Source: Prosapia bicincta (taxonomy: Eukaryota > Arthropoda > Insecta > Hemiptera > Cercopidae). From it: a stretch of DNA of 64,000 nt. A program made the translations under genes and the position numbers. The notes under the pieces were generated by a model that worked only from the letters and a program-made list of their open reading frames with translations, searched no databases and was not told the origin of the DNA. Of the stretch, positions 52,192 to 64,000 are shown piece after piece (the stretch's first letter is position 1; every line of letters begins with the position of its first letter). The stretch lies in NCBI GenBank assembly GCA_036971475.1, contig JBAIZL010000010.1, positions 10,822,026 through 10,886,025 of the forward strand, written 5' to 3'.

Positions 52192-55100
52192 TCTTGCCTA
52201 GGTTAGGTTGAGAGAGAGAGTAAGAGCTACCCTTCAGTTGCAATAACTACAGCTGTTACAACCATCAGACCATCAGATGATACAATAACTAACCATTTCT
52301 TGCTTAGGTTAGACTGAGGGAGAGAGTAAGAGCTACCCTTCAGTTGCAATAACTACAGCTGTTACAACCATCAGACCATCAGATGATACAATAACTAACC
52401 ATTTCTTGCCTAGGTTAGACTGAGGGAGAGAGTAAGAGCTACCCTTCAGTTGCAATAACTACAGCTGTTAGAACCATCTGACCATCAGATGATACAATAC
52501 TAACCATTTCTTGCCTAGGTTAGACTGAGGGAGAGAGTAAGAGCTACCCTTCAGTTGCAATAACTACAGCTGTTAGAACCATCAGACCATCAGATGATAC
52601 AATAACTAACCATTTCTTGCCTAGGTTAGACTGAGGGAGAGAGTAAGTGCTACCCTTCAGTTGCAATAACTACAGCTGTTACAACCATCAGACCATCAGA
52701 TGATACAATAACTAACTATTTCTTGCCCAGGTTAGACTGAGGGAGAGAGTAAGAGCTACCCTTCAGTTGCAATAACTACAGCTGTTACAACCATCAGACC
52801 ATCAGATGATACAATAACTAACCATTTCTTGCCTAGGTTAGGTTGAGAGAGAGAGTAAGACCTACCCTTCAGTTGCAATAACTACAGCTGCTACAACCAT
52901 CAGATCATCAGATGATACAATAACTAACCATTTCTTGCCTAGGTTAGGTTGAGAGAGAGAGTAAGAGCTACCCTTCAGTTGCAATAACTACAGCTGTTAC
53001 AACCATCAGACCATCAGATGATACAATAACTAACCATTTCTGGCCAGGTTAGACTGAGGGAGAGAGTAAGAGCTACCCTTCAGTTGCAATAACTACAGCT
53101 GTTACAACCATCAGATCATCAGATGATACAATAACTAACCATTTCTTGCCTAGGTTAGACCGAGGGAGATAGTAAGAGCTACCCTTCAGTTGCAATAACT
53201 ACAGCTGTTACAACCATCAGACCATCAGATGATACAATAACTAACCATTTCTTGCCTAGGTTAGGTTGAGAGAGAGAGTAAGACCTACCCTTCAGTTGCA
53301 ATAACTACAGCTGCTACAACCATCAGACCATCAGATGATACAATAACTAACCATTTCTTGCCTAGGTTAGGTTGAGAGAGAGAGTAAGAGCTACCCTTCA
53401 GTTGCAATAACTACAGCTGTTACAACCATCAGATCATCAGATGATACAATAACTAACCATTTCTTGCCTAGGTTAGACCGAGGGAGATAGTAAGAGCTAC
53501 CCTTCAGTTGCAATAACTACAGCTGTTACAACCATCAGACCATCAGATGATACAATAACTAACCATTTCTTGCCTAGGGTAGGTTGAGAGAGAGAGTAAG
53601 ACCTACCCTTCAGTTGCAATAACTACAGCTGCTACAACCATCAGACCATCAGATGATACAATAACTAACCATTTCTGGCCAGGTTAGACCGAGGGAGATA
53701 GTAAGAGCTACCCTTCCGTTGCAATAACTACAGCTGTTACAACCATCAGACCATCAGATGATACAATAACTAACCATTTCTTGCCTAGGTTAGGTTGAGA
53801 GAGAGAGTAAGAGCTACCCTTCAGTTGCAATAACTACAGCTGCTACAACCATCAGACCATCAGATGATACAATAACTAACCATTTCTGGCCAGGTTAGAC
53901 CGAGGGAGATAGTAAGAGCTACCCTTCAGTTGCAATAACTACAGCTGTTACAACAATCAGACCATCAGATGATACAATAACTAACCATTTCTTGCCTAGG
54001 TTAGGTTGAGAGAGAGAGTAAGACCTACCCTTCAGTTGCAATAACTACAGCTGTTACAACCATCAGACCATCAGATGATACAATAACTAACCATTTCTTG
54101 CCTAGGTTAGACTGAGGGAGAGAGTAAGAGCTACCCTTCAGTTGCAATAACTACAGCTGTTACAACCATCAGACCATCAGATGATACAATAACTAACCAT
54201 TTCTTGCCTAGGTTAGACTGAGGGAGAGAGTAAGAGCTACCCTTCAGTTGCAATAACTACAGCTGTTAGAACCATCAGACCATCAGATGATACAATAACT
54301 AACCATTTCTTGCCTAGGTTAGACTGAGGGAGAGAGTAAGAGCTACCCTTCAGTTGCAATAACTACAGCTGCTACAACCATCAGATCATCAGATGATACA
54401 ATAACTAACCATTTCTTGCCTAGGTTAGGTTGAGAGAGAGAGTAAGAGCTACCCTTCAGTTGCAATAACTACAGCTGTTACAACCATCAGACCATCAGAT
54501 GATACAATAACTAACCATTTCTTGCCTAGGTTAGGTTGAGGGAGAGAGTAAGAGCTACCCTTCAGTTGCAATAACTACAGCTGCTACAACCATCAGACCA
54601 TCAGATGATACAATAACTAACCATTTCTGGCCAGGTTAGACCGAGGGAGATAGTAAGAGCTACCCTTCCGTTGCAATAACTACAGCTGTTACAACCATCA
54701 GACCATCAGATGATACAATAACTAACCATTTCTTGCCTAGGTTAGGTTGAGAGAGAGAGTAAGAGCTACCCTTCAGTTGCAATAACTACAGCTGCTACAA
54801 CCATCAGACCATCAGATGATACAATAACTAACCATTTCTGGCCAGGTTAGACCGAGGGAGATAGTAAGAGCTACCCTTCAGTTGCAATAACTACAGCTGT
54901 TACAACAATCAGACCATCAGATAATACAATAACTAACCATTTCTTGCCTAGGTTAGGTTGAGAGAAAGAGTAAGACCTACCCTTCAGTTGCAATAACTAC
55001 AGCTGCTACAACCATCAGACCATCAGATGATACAATAACTAACCATTTCTGGCCAGGTTAGACCGAGGGAGATAGTAAGAGCTACCCTTCAGTTGCAATA

Positions 55101-57874
55101 ACTACAGCTGTTACAACCATCAGACCATCAGATGATACAATAACTAACCATTTCTTGCCTAGGTTAGGTTGAGAGAGAGAGTAAGAGCTACCCTTCAGTT
55201 GCAATAACTACAGCTGCTACAACCATCAGACCATCAGATGATACAATAACTAACCATTTCTGGCCAGGTTAGACCGAAGGAGATAGTAAGAGCTACCCTT
55301 CAGTTGCAATAACTACAGCTGTTACAACAATCAGACCATCAGATGATACAATAACTAACCATTTCTTGCCTAGGTTAGGTTGAGAGAGAGAGTAAGACCT
55401 ACCCTTCAGTTGCAATAACTACAGCTGTTACAACCATCAGACCATCAGATGATACAATAACTAACCATTTCTTGCCTAGGTTAGACTGAGGGAGAGAGTA
55501 AGAGCTACCCTTCAGTTGCAATAACTACAGCTGTTACAACCATCAGACCATCAGATGATACAATAACTAACCATTTCTTGCCTAGGTTAGACCGAGGGAG
55601 ATAGTAAGAGCTACCCTTCAGTTGCAATAACTACAGCTGTTACAACCATCAGACCATCAGATGATACAATAACTAACCATTTCTTGCCTAGGTTAGACTG
55701 AGGGAGAGAGTAAGAGCTACCCTTCAGTTGCAATAACTACAGCTGTTAGAACCATCAGAACATCAGATGATACAATAACTAACGATTTCTTGCCTAGGTT
55801 AGGTTGAGGGAGAGAGTAAGAGCTACCCTTCAGTTGCAATAACTACAGCTGTTACAACCATCAGACCATCAGATGATACAATAACTAACCATTTCTTGCC
55901 TAGGTTAGGTTGAGAGAGAGAGTAAGAGCTACCCTTCAGTTGCAATAACTACAGCTGTTACAACCATCAGACCATCAGATGATACAATAACTAACCATTT
56001 CTTGCCTAGGTTAGACTAAGGGAGAGAGTAAGAGCTACCCTTCAGTTGCAATAACTACAGCTGTTACAACCATCAGACCATCAGATGATACAATAACTAA
56101 CCATTTCTTGCCCAGGTTAGACTGAGGGAGAGAGTAAGAGCTACCCTTCAGTTGCAAGAACTACAGCTGTTACAACCATCAGACCATCAGATGATACAAT
56201 AACTAACCATTTCTTGCCTAGGTTAGGTTGAGAGAGAGAGAGTAAGAGCTACCCTTCAGTTGCAATAACTACAGCTGTTACAACCATCAGACCATCAGAT
56301 GATACAATAACTAACCATTTCTTGCCCAGGTTAGACTGAGGGAGAGAGTAAGAACTACCCTTCAGTTGCAATAACTACAGCTGTTACAACCATCAGACCA
56401 TCAGATGATACAATAACTAACCATTTCTTGCCCAGGTTAGACTGAGGGAGAGAGTAAGAGCTACCCTTCAGTTGCAATAACTACAGCTGTTACAACCATC
56501 AGACCATCAGATGATACAATAACTAACCATTTCTTGCCCAGGTTAGACTGAGGGAGAGAGTAAGAGCTACCCTTCAGTTGCAATAACTACAGCTGTTACA
56601 ACCATCAGACCATCAGATGATACAATAACTAACCATTTCTTGCCTAGGTTAGGTTGAGAGAGAGAGTAAGACCTACCCTTCAGTTGCAATAACTACAGCT
56701 GCTACAACCATCAGATCATCAGATGATACAATAACTAACCATTTCTTGCCTAGGTTAGGTTGAGAGAGAGAGTAAGAGCTACCCTTCAGTTGCAATAACT
56801 ACAGCTGTTACAACCATCAGACCATCAGATGATACAATAACTAACCATTTCTGGCCAGGTTAGACTGAGGGAGAGAGTAAGAGCTACCCTTCAGTTGCAA
56901 TAACTACTGCTGTTACAACCATCAGATCATCAGATGATACAATAACTAACCATTTCTTGCCTAGGTTAGACCGAGGGAGATAGTAAGAGCTACCCTTCAG
57001 TTGCAATAACTACAGCTGTTACAACCATCAGACCATCAGATGATACAATAACTAACCATTTCTTGCCTAGGTTAGGTTGAGAGAGAGAGTAAGACCTACC
57101 CTTCAGTTGCAATAACTACAGCTGCTACAACCATCAGACCATCAGATGATACAATAACTAACCATTTCTTGCCTAGGTTAGGTTGAGAGAGAGAGTAAGA
57201 GCTACCCTTCAGTTGCAATAACTACAGCTGTTACAACCATCAGATCATCAGATGATACAATAACTAACCATTTCTTGCCTAGGTTAGACCGAGGGAGATA
57301 GTAAGAGCTACCCTTCAGTTGCAATAACTACAGCTGTTACAACCATCAGACCATCAGATGATACAATAACTAACCATTTCTTGCCTAGGTTAGACTGAGG
57401 GAGAGAGTAAGAGCTACCCTTCAGTTGCAATAACTACAGCTGTTAGAACCATCAGAACATCAGATGATACAATAACTAACCATTTCTTGCCTAGGTTAGG
57501 TTGAGGGAGAGAGTAAGAGCTACCCTTCAGTTGCAATAACTACAGCTGTTACAACCATCAGACCATCAGATGATACAATAACTAACCATTTCTTGCCTAG
57601 GTTAGGTTGAGAGAGAGAGTAAGAGCTACCCTTCAGTTGCAATAACTACAGCTGTTACAACCATCAGACCATCAGATGATACAATAACTAACCATTTCTT
57701 GCCTAGGTTAGGTTGAGAGAGAGAGTAAGAGCTACCCTTCAGTTGCAATAACTACAGCTGCTACAACCATCAGACCATCAGATGATACAATAACTAACCA
57801 TTTCTGGCCAGGTTAGACCGAGGGAGATAGTAAGAGCTACCCTTCAGTTGCAATAACTACAGCTGTTACAACAA

Positions 57875-60097
57875 TCAGACCATCAGATGATACAATAACT
57901 AACCATTTCTTGCCTAGGTTAGGTTGAGAGAGAGAGTAAGACCTACCCTTCAGTTGCAATAACTACAGCTATTACAACCATCAGACCATCAGATGATACA
58001 ATAACTAACCATTTCTTGCCTAGGTTAGACTGAGGGAGAGAGTAAGAGCTACCCTTCAGTTGCAATAACTACAGCTGTTACAACCATCAGACCATCAGAT
58101 GATACAATAACTAACCATTTCTTGCCTAGGTTAGACTGAGGGAGAGAGTAAGAGCTACCCTTCAGTTGCAATAACTACAGCTGTTAGAACCATCAGACCA
58201 TCAGATGATACAATAACTAACCATTTCTTGCCTAGGTTAGACTGAGGGAGAGAGTAAGAGCTACCCTTCAGTTGCAATAACTACAGCTGCTACAACCATC
58301 AGATCATCAGATGATACAATAACTAACCATTTCTTGCCTAGGTTAGGTTGAGAGAGAGAGTAAGAGCTACCCTTCAGTTGCAATAACTACAGCTGTTACA
58401 ACCATCAGACCATCAGATGATACAATAACTAACCATTTCTTGCCTAGGTTAGGTTGAGGGAGAGAGTAAGAGCTACCCTTCAGTTGCAATAACTACAGCT
58501 GTTACAACCATCAGACCATCAGATGATACAATAACTAACCATTTCTTGCCTAGGTTAGACTGAGGGAGAGAGTAAGAGCTACCCTTCAGTTGCAATAACT
58601 ACAGCTGTTACAACCATCAGACCATCAGATGATACAATAACTAACCATTTCTTGCCCAGGTTAGACTGAGGGAGAGAGTAAGAGCTACCCTTCAGTTGCA
58701 ATAACTACAGCTGTTACAACCATCAGACCATCAGATGATACAATAACTAACCATTTCTTGCCTAGGTTAGGTTGAGAGAGAGAGTAAGACCTACCCTTCA
58801 GTTGCAATAACTACAGCTGCTACAACCATCAGATCATCAGATGATACAATAACTAACCATTTCTTGCCTAGGTTAGGTTGAGAGAGAGAGTAAGAGCTAC
58901 CCTTCAGTTGCAATAACTACAGCTGTTACAACCATCAGACCATCAGATGATACAATAACTAACCATTTCTGGCCAGGTTAGACTGAGGGAGAGAGTAAGA
59001 GCTACCCTTCAGTTGCAATAACTACAGCTGTTACAACCATCAGATCATCAGATGATACAATAACTAACCATTTCTTGCCTAGGTTAGACCGAGGGAGATA
59101 GTAAGAGCTACCCTTCAGTTGCAATAACTACAGCTGTTACAACCATCAGACCATCAGATGATACAATAACTAACCATTTCTTGCCTAGGTTAGGTTGAGA
59201 GAGAGAGTAAGACCTACCCTTCAGTTGCAATAACTACAGCTGCTACAACCATCAGACCATCAGATGATACAATAACTAACCATTTCTTGCCTAGGTTAGG
59301 TTGAGAGAGAGAGTAAGAGCTACCCTTCAGTTGCAATAACTACAGCTGTTACAACCATCAGATCATCAGATGATACAATAACTAACCATTTCTTGCCTAG
59401 GTTAGACCGAGGGAGATAGTAAGAGCTACCCTTCAGTTGCAATAACTACAGCTGTTACAACCATCAGACCACCAGATGATACAATAACTAACCATTTCTT
59501 GCCTAGGTTAGGTTGAGAGAGAGAGTAAGACCTACCCTTCAGTTGCAATAACTACAGCTGCTACAACCATCAGACCATCAGATGATACAATAACTAACCA
59601 TTTCTTGCCTAGGTTAGGTTGAGAGAGAGAGTAAGACCTACCCTTCAGTTGCAATAACTACAGCTGCTACAACCATCAGACCATCAGATGATACAATAAC
59701 TAACCATTTCTGGCCAGGTTAGACCGAGGGAGATAGTAAGAGCTACCCTTCCGTTGCAATAACTACAGCTGTTACAACCATCAGACCATCAGATGATACA
59801 ATAACTAACCATTTCTTGCCTAGGTTAGGTTGAGAGAGAGAGTAAGAGCTACCCTTCAGTTGCAATAACTACAGCTGCTACAACCATCAGACCATCAGAT
59901 GATACAATAACTAACCATTTCTGGCCAGGTTAGACCGAGGGAGATAGTAAGAGCTACCCTTCAGTTGCAATAACTACAGCTGTTACAACAATCAGACCAT
60001 CAGATGATACAATAACTAACCATTTCTTGCCTAGGTTAGGTTGAGAGAGAGAGTAAGAGCTACCCTTCAGTTGCAATAACTACAGCTGTTACAACCA
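57875..60097. repeat. 2223-bp direct tandem duplication in satellite B, copy 1
   Basis: Twenty-one units. Markers recur 2223 bp later: gttagaacc 58183/60406, tctggccagg at about 58971/61194, the private accaccagatgat (accagat 59471/61694), cccttccgttg at about 59751/61974, and acaacaatcag at about 59985/62208. One visible difference is cagctattac (about 57970) against cagctgttac. Confidence 0.9.
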
Positions 60098-62320
60098 TCA
60101 GACCATCAGATGATACAATAACTAACCATTTCTTGCCTAGGTTAGGTTGAGAGAGAGAGTAAGACCTACCCTTCAGTTGCAATAACTACAGCTGTTACAA
60201 CCATCAGACCATCAGATGATACAATAACTAACCATTTCTTGCCTAGGTTAGACTGAGGGAGAGAGTAAGAGCTACCCTTCAGTTGCAATAACTACAGCTG
60301 TTACAACCATCAGACCATCAGATGATACAATAACTAACCATTTCTTGCCTAGGTTAGACTGAGGGAGAGAGTAAGAGCTACCCTTCAGTTGCAATAACTA
60401 CAGCTGTTAGAACCATCAGACCATCAGATGATACAATAACTAACCATTTCTTGCCTAGGTTAGACTGAGGGAGAGAGTAAGAGCTACCCTTCAGTTGCAA
60501 TAACTACAGCTGCTACAACCATCAGATCATCAGATGATACAATAACTAACCATTTCTTGCCTAGGTTAGGTTGAGAGAGAGAGTAAGAGCTACCCTTCAG
60601 TTGCAATAACTACAGCTGTTACAACCATCAGACCATCAGATGATACAATAACTAACCATTTCTTGCCTAGGTTAGGTTGAGGGAGAGAGTAAGAGCTACC
60701 CTTCAGTTGCAATAACTACAGCTGTTACAACCATCAGACCATCAGATGATACAATAACTAACCATTTCTTGCCTAGGTTAGACTGAGGGAGAGAGTAAGA
60801 GCTACCCTTCAGTTGCAATAACTACAGCTGTTACAACCATCAGACCATCAGATGATACAATAACTAACCATTTCTTGCCCAGGTTAGACTGAGGGAGAGA
60901 GTAAGAGCTACCCTTCAGTTGCAATAACTACAGCTGTTACAACCATCAGACCATCAGATGATACAATAACTAACCATTTCTTGCCTAGGTTAGGTTGAGA
61001 GAGAGAGTAAGACCTACCCTTCAGTTGCAATAACTACAGCTGCTACAACCATCAGATCATCAGATGATACAATAACTAACCATTTCTTGCCTAGGTTAGG
61101 TTGAGAGAGAGAGTAAGAGCTACCCTTCAGTTGCAATAACTACAGCTGTTACAACCATCAGACCATCAGATGATACAATAACTAACCATTTCTGGCCAGG
61201 TTAGACTGAGGGAGAGAGTAAGAGCTACCCTTCAGTTGCAATAACTACAGCTGTTACAACCATCAGATCATCAGATGATACAATAACTAACCATTTCTTG
61301 CCTAGGTTAGACCGAGGGAGATAGTAAGAGCTACCCTTCAGTTGCAATAACTACAGCTGTTACAACCATCAGACCATCAGATGATACAATAACTAACCAT
61401 TTCTTGCCTAGGTTAGGTTGAGAGAGAGAGTAAGACCTACCCTTCAGTTGCAATAACTACAGCTGCTACAACCATCAGACCATCAGATGATACAATAACT
61501 AACCATTTCTTGCCTAGGTTAGGTTGAGAGAGAGAGTAAGAGCTACCCTTCAGTTGCAATAACTACAGCTGTTACAACCATCAGATCATCAGATGATACA
61601 ATAACTAACCATTTCTTGCCTAGGTTAGACCGAGGGAGATAGTAAGAGCTACCCTTCAGTTGCAATAACTACAGCTGTTACAACCATCAGACCACCAGAT
61701 GATACAATAACTAACCATTTCTTGCCTAGGTTAGGTTGAGAGAGAGAGTAAGACCTACCCTTCAGTTGCAATAACTACAGCTGCTACAACCATCAGACCA
61801 TCAGATGATACAATAACTAACCATTTCTTGCCTAGGTTAGGTTGAGAGAGAGAGTAAGACCTACCCTTCAGTTGCAATAACTACAGCTGCTACAACCATC
61901 AGACCATCAGATGATACAATAACTAACCATTTCTGGCCAGGTTAGACCGAGGGAGATAGTAAGAGCTACCCTTCCGTTGCAATAACTACAGCTGTTACAA
62001 CCATCAGACCATCAGATGATACAATAACTAACCATTTCTTGCCTAGGTTAGGTTGAGAGAGAGAGTAAGAGCTACCCTTCAGTTGCAATAACTACAGCTG
62101 CTACAACCATCAGACCATCAGATGATACAATAACTAACCATTTCTGGCCAGGTTAGACCGAGGGAGATAGTAAGAGCTACCCTTCAGTTGCAATAACTAC
62201 AGCTGTTACAACAATCAGACCATCAGATGATACAATAACTAACCATTTCTTGCCTAGGTTAGGTTGAGAGAGAGAGTAAGAGCTACCCTTCAGTTGCAAT
62301 AACTACAGCTGTTACAACCA
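60098..62320. repeat. 2223-bp direct tandem duplication in satellite B, copy 2
   Basis: Abuts copy 1. The match continues to 62364, where ttagactga replaces ttaggttga, so the duplicated length slightly exceeds one period, as expected for a true tandem. Confidence 0.9.
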
Positions 62321-64000
62321 TCAGACCATCAGATGATACAATAACTAACCATTTCTTGCCTAGGTTAGACTGAGGGAGAGAGTAAGAGCTACTCTTCAGT
62401 TGCAATAACTACAGCTGTTACAACCATCAGACCATCAGATGATACAATAACTAACCATTTCTTGCCTAGGTTAGACTGAGGGAGAGAGTAAGAGCTACCC
62501 TTCAGTTGCAATAACTACAGCTGTTAGAACCATCAGAACATCAGATGATACAATAACTAACCATTTCTTGCCTAGGTTAGGTTGAGGGAGAGAGTAAGAG
62601 CTACCCTTCAGTTGCAATAACTACAGCTGTTACAACCATCAGACCATCAGATGATACAATAACTAACCATTTCTTGCCTAGGTTAGGTTGAGAGAGAGAG
62701 TAAGAGCTACCCTTCAGTTGCAATAACTACAGCTGCTACAACCATCAGATCATCAGATGATACAATAACTAACCATTTCTTGCCTAGGTTAGGTTGAGAG
62801 AGAGAGTAAGAGCTACCCTTCAGTTGCAATAACTACAGCTGTTACAACCATCAGACCATCAGATGATACAATAACTAACCATTTCTTGCCTAGGTTAGAC
62901 TGAGGGAGAGAGTAAGAGCTACCCTTCAGTTGCAATAACTACAGCTGTTACAACCATCAGACCATCAGATGATACAATAACTAACCATTTCTTGCCCAGG
63001 TTAGACTGAGGGAGAGAGTAAGAGCTACCCTTCAGTTGCAATAACTACAGCTGTTACAACCATCAGACCATCAGATGATACAATAACTAACCATTTCTTG
63101 CCTAGGTTAGGTTGAGAGAGAGAGTAAGACCTACCCTTCAGTTGCAATAACTACAGCTGCTACAACCATCAGATCATCAGATGATACAATAACTAACCAT
63201 TTCTTGCCTAGGTTAGGTTGAGAGAGAGAGTAAGAGCTACCCTTCAGTTGCAATAACTACAGCTGTTACAACCATCAGACCATCAGATGATACAATAACT
63301 AACCATTTCTGGCCAGGTTAGACTGAGGGAGAGAGTAAGAGCTACCCTTCAGTTGCAATAACTACAGCTGTTACAACCATCAGATCATCAGATGATACAA
63401 TAACTAACCATTTCTTGCCTAGGTTAGACCGAGGGAGATAGTAAGAGCTACCCTTCAGTTGCAATAACTACAGCTGTTACAACCATCAGACCATCAGATG
63501 ATACAATAACTAACCATTTCTTGCCTAGGTTAGGTTGAGAGAGAGAGTAAGACCTACCCTTCAGTTGCAATAACTACAGCTGCTACAACCATCAGACCAT
63601 CAGATGATACAATAACTAACCATTTCTTGCCTAGGTTAGACTGAGGGAGAGAGTAAGAGCTACCCTTCAGTTGCAATAACTACAGCTGTTAGAACCATCA
63701 GACCATCAGATGATACAATAACTAACCATTTCTTGCCTAGGTTAGACTGAGGGAGAGAGTAAGAGCTACCCTTCAGTTGCAATAACTACAGCTGCTACAA
63801 CCATCAGATCATCAGATGATACAATAACTAACCATTTCTTGCCTAGGTTAGGTTGAGAGAGAGAGTAAGAGCTACCCTTCAGTTGCAATAACTACAGCTG
63901 TTACAACCATCAGACCATCAGATGATACAATAACTAACCATTTCTTGCCTAGGTTAGGTTGAGAGAGAGAGTAAGACCTACCCTTCAGTTGCAATAACTA

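Larger units (their letters stand above)
15639..64000. repeat. Satellite B: 106-bp tandem repeat array, about 456 units, open at right edge
   Basis: A continuous head-to-tail array to the last base of the window. The consensus unit reads, in order, ttgcaataactacagctgtt, acaaccatcagaccatcaga, tgatacaataactaacca, tttcttgcctaggttagg, ttgagagagagagtaagagc and tacccttcag. GC is about 41%. Length variants are 105 bp (caatactaacc, or tctggccagg for tcttgcctagg), 104 bp (tcttcctagg) and 108 bp (one extra GA). Main types differ in the second half: ttaggttgagagagagag; ttagactgagggagagag after cctagg or cccagg; and ttagaccgagggagatag, often after tctggccagg. Secondary markers are taagacc with gctgctac, gttagaacc, cagatcatc, cagaacatc and the rarer tatttgcaatgac. 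All frames are rich in stops, so it is non-coding. I saw no insertion of other DNA over 48 kb. Confidence 0.98.

Noticed and set aside
15639..64000. Satellite B as a CRISPR array
   Set aside because: The spacing looks regular, but there are no variable spacers between constant repeats. The whole 106-bp unit is repeated and the context is eukaryotic.
15639..64000. Hammerhead ribozymes encoded in the satellite units, as in newt and schistosome satellites
   Set aside because: I looked for CTGATGA with GAAA on both strands. Satellite B has cagatgat and, on the minus strand, ctgatgg, but not the CTGATGA core paired with GAAA. Satellite A lacks both.
1045..64000. Common origin of satellites A and B
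   Set aside because: I compared the two unit sequences by eye on both strands and found no shared segment longer than chance. Unit length and GC content also differ.

Overview
This is eukaryotic, almost certainly animal nuclear DNA, and it is nearly all satellite. About 94% of the 64 kb belongs to two unrelated tandem-repeat arrays. The rest is AT-rich unique sequence with long (AC)n and (TA)n microsatellites, small hairpins and one good exon candidate with splice sites. There are no bacterial-type operons and no rRNA, tRNA, CRISPR or complete transposon that I can recognise. An invertebrate such as an arthropod is plausible, but nothing here fixes the taxon.

Layout. (1) 1-1044: AT-rich flank with an (AC)n tract, a (TA)n tract and a G-run. 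(2) 1045-12632: satellite A, about 134 head-to-tail copies of an 86/87-bp monomer, about 59% GC and CpG-rich. It contains a run of about 13 nearly identical units (7217-8340) and a 1472-bp direct tandem duplication of 17 units (9173-10644 and 10645-12116). (3) 12633-15638: 3 kb of unique AT-rich DNA. It holds a candidate 121-bp minus-strand exon (12774-12894), a weaker plus-strand open frame ending at a splice-donor-like site (13454-13636), a 21-bp inverted repeat next to a hammerhead-ribozyme-like core (13726-13822), a purine-rich 32-bp minisatellite and a (GT)n(AT)n tract. (4) 15639-64000: satellite B, about 456 copies of a 106-bp monomer (about 41% GC), running off the right edge of the window.

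Satellite B is organised at several scales. There is a 106-bp unit with 104-108-bp length variants, a three-unit (318-bp) higher-order repeat, and kilobase blocks copied at fixed offsets of 2223, 4974/4763, 7097/7309, 12600 and 18948 bp. The left edge is more varied and the interior more homogeneous, as expected from repeated unequal exchange. I saw no transposon insertion in either array.

The long reading frames on the minus strand of satellite A (up to about 540 codons) are by-products of a stop-poor repeat and are not annotated as genes. I found no clear new protein or defence system. The observations most worth checking are the nested duplication structure of satellite B, the hairpin in satellite A whose loop carries the 86/87-bp length difference, the candidate exon beside satellite A, and the hammerhead-like motif.
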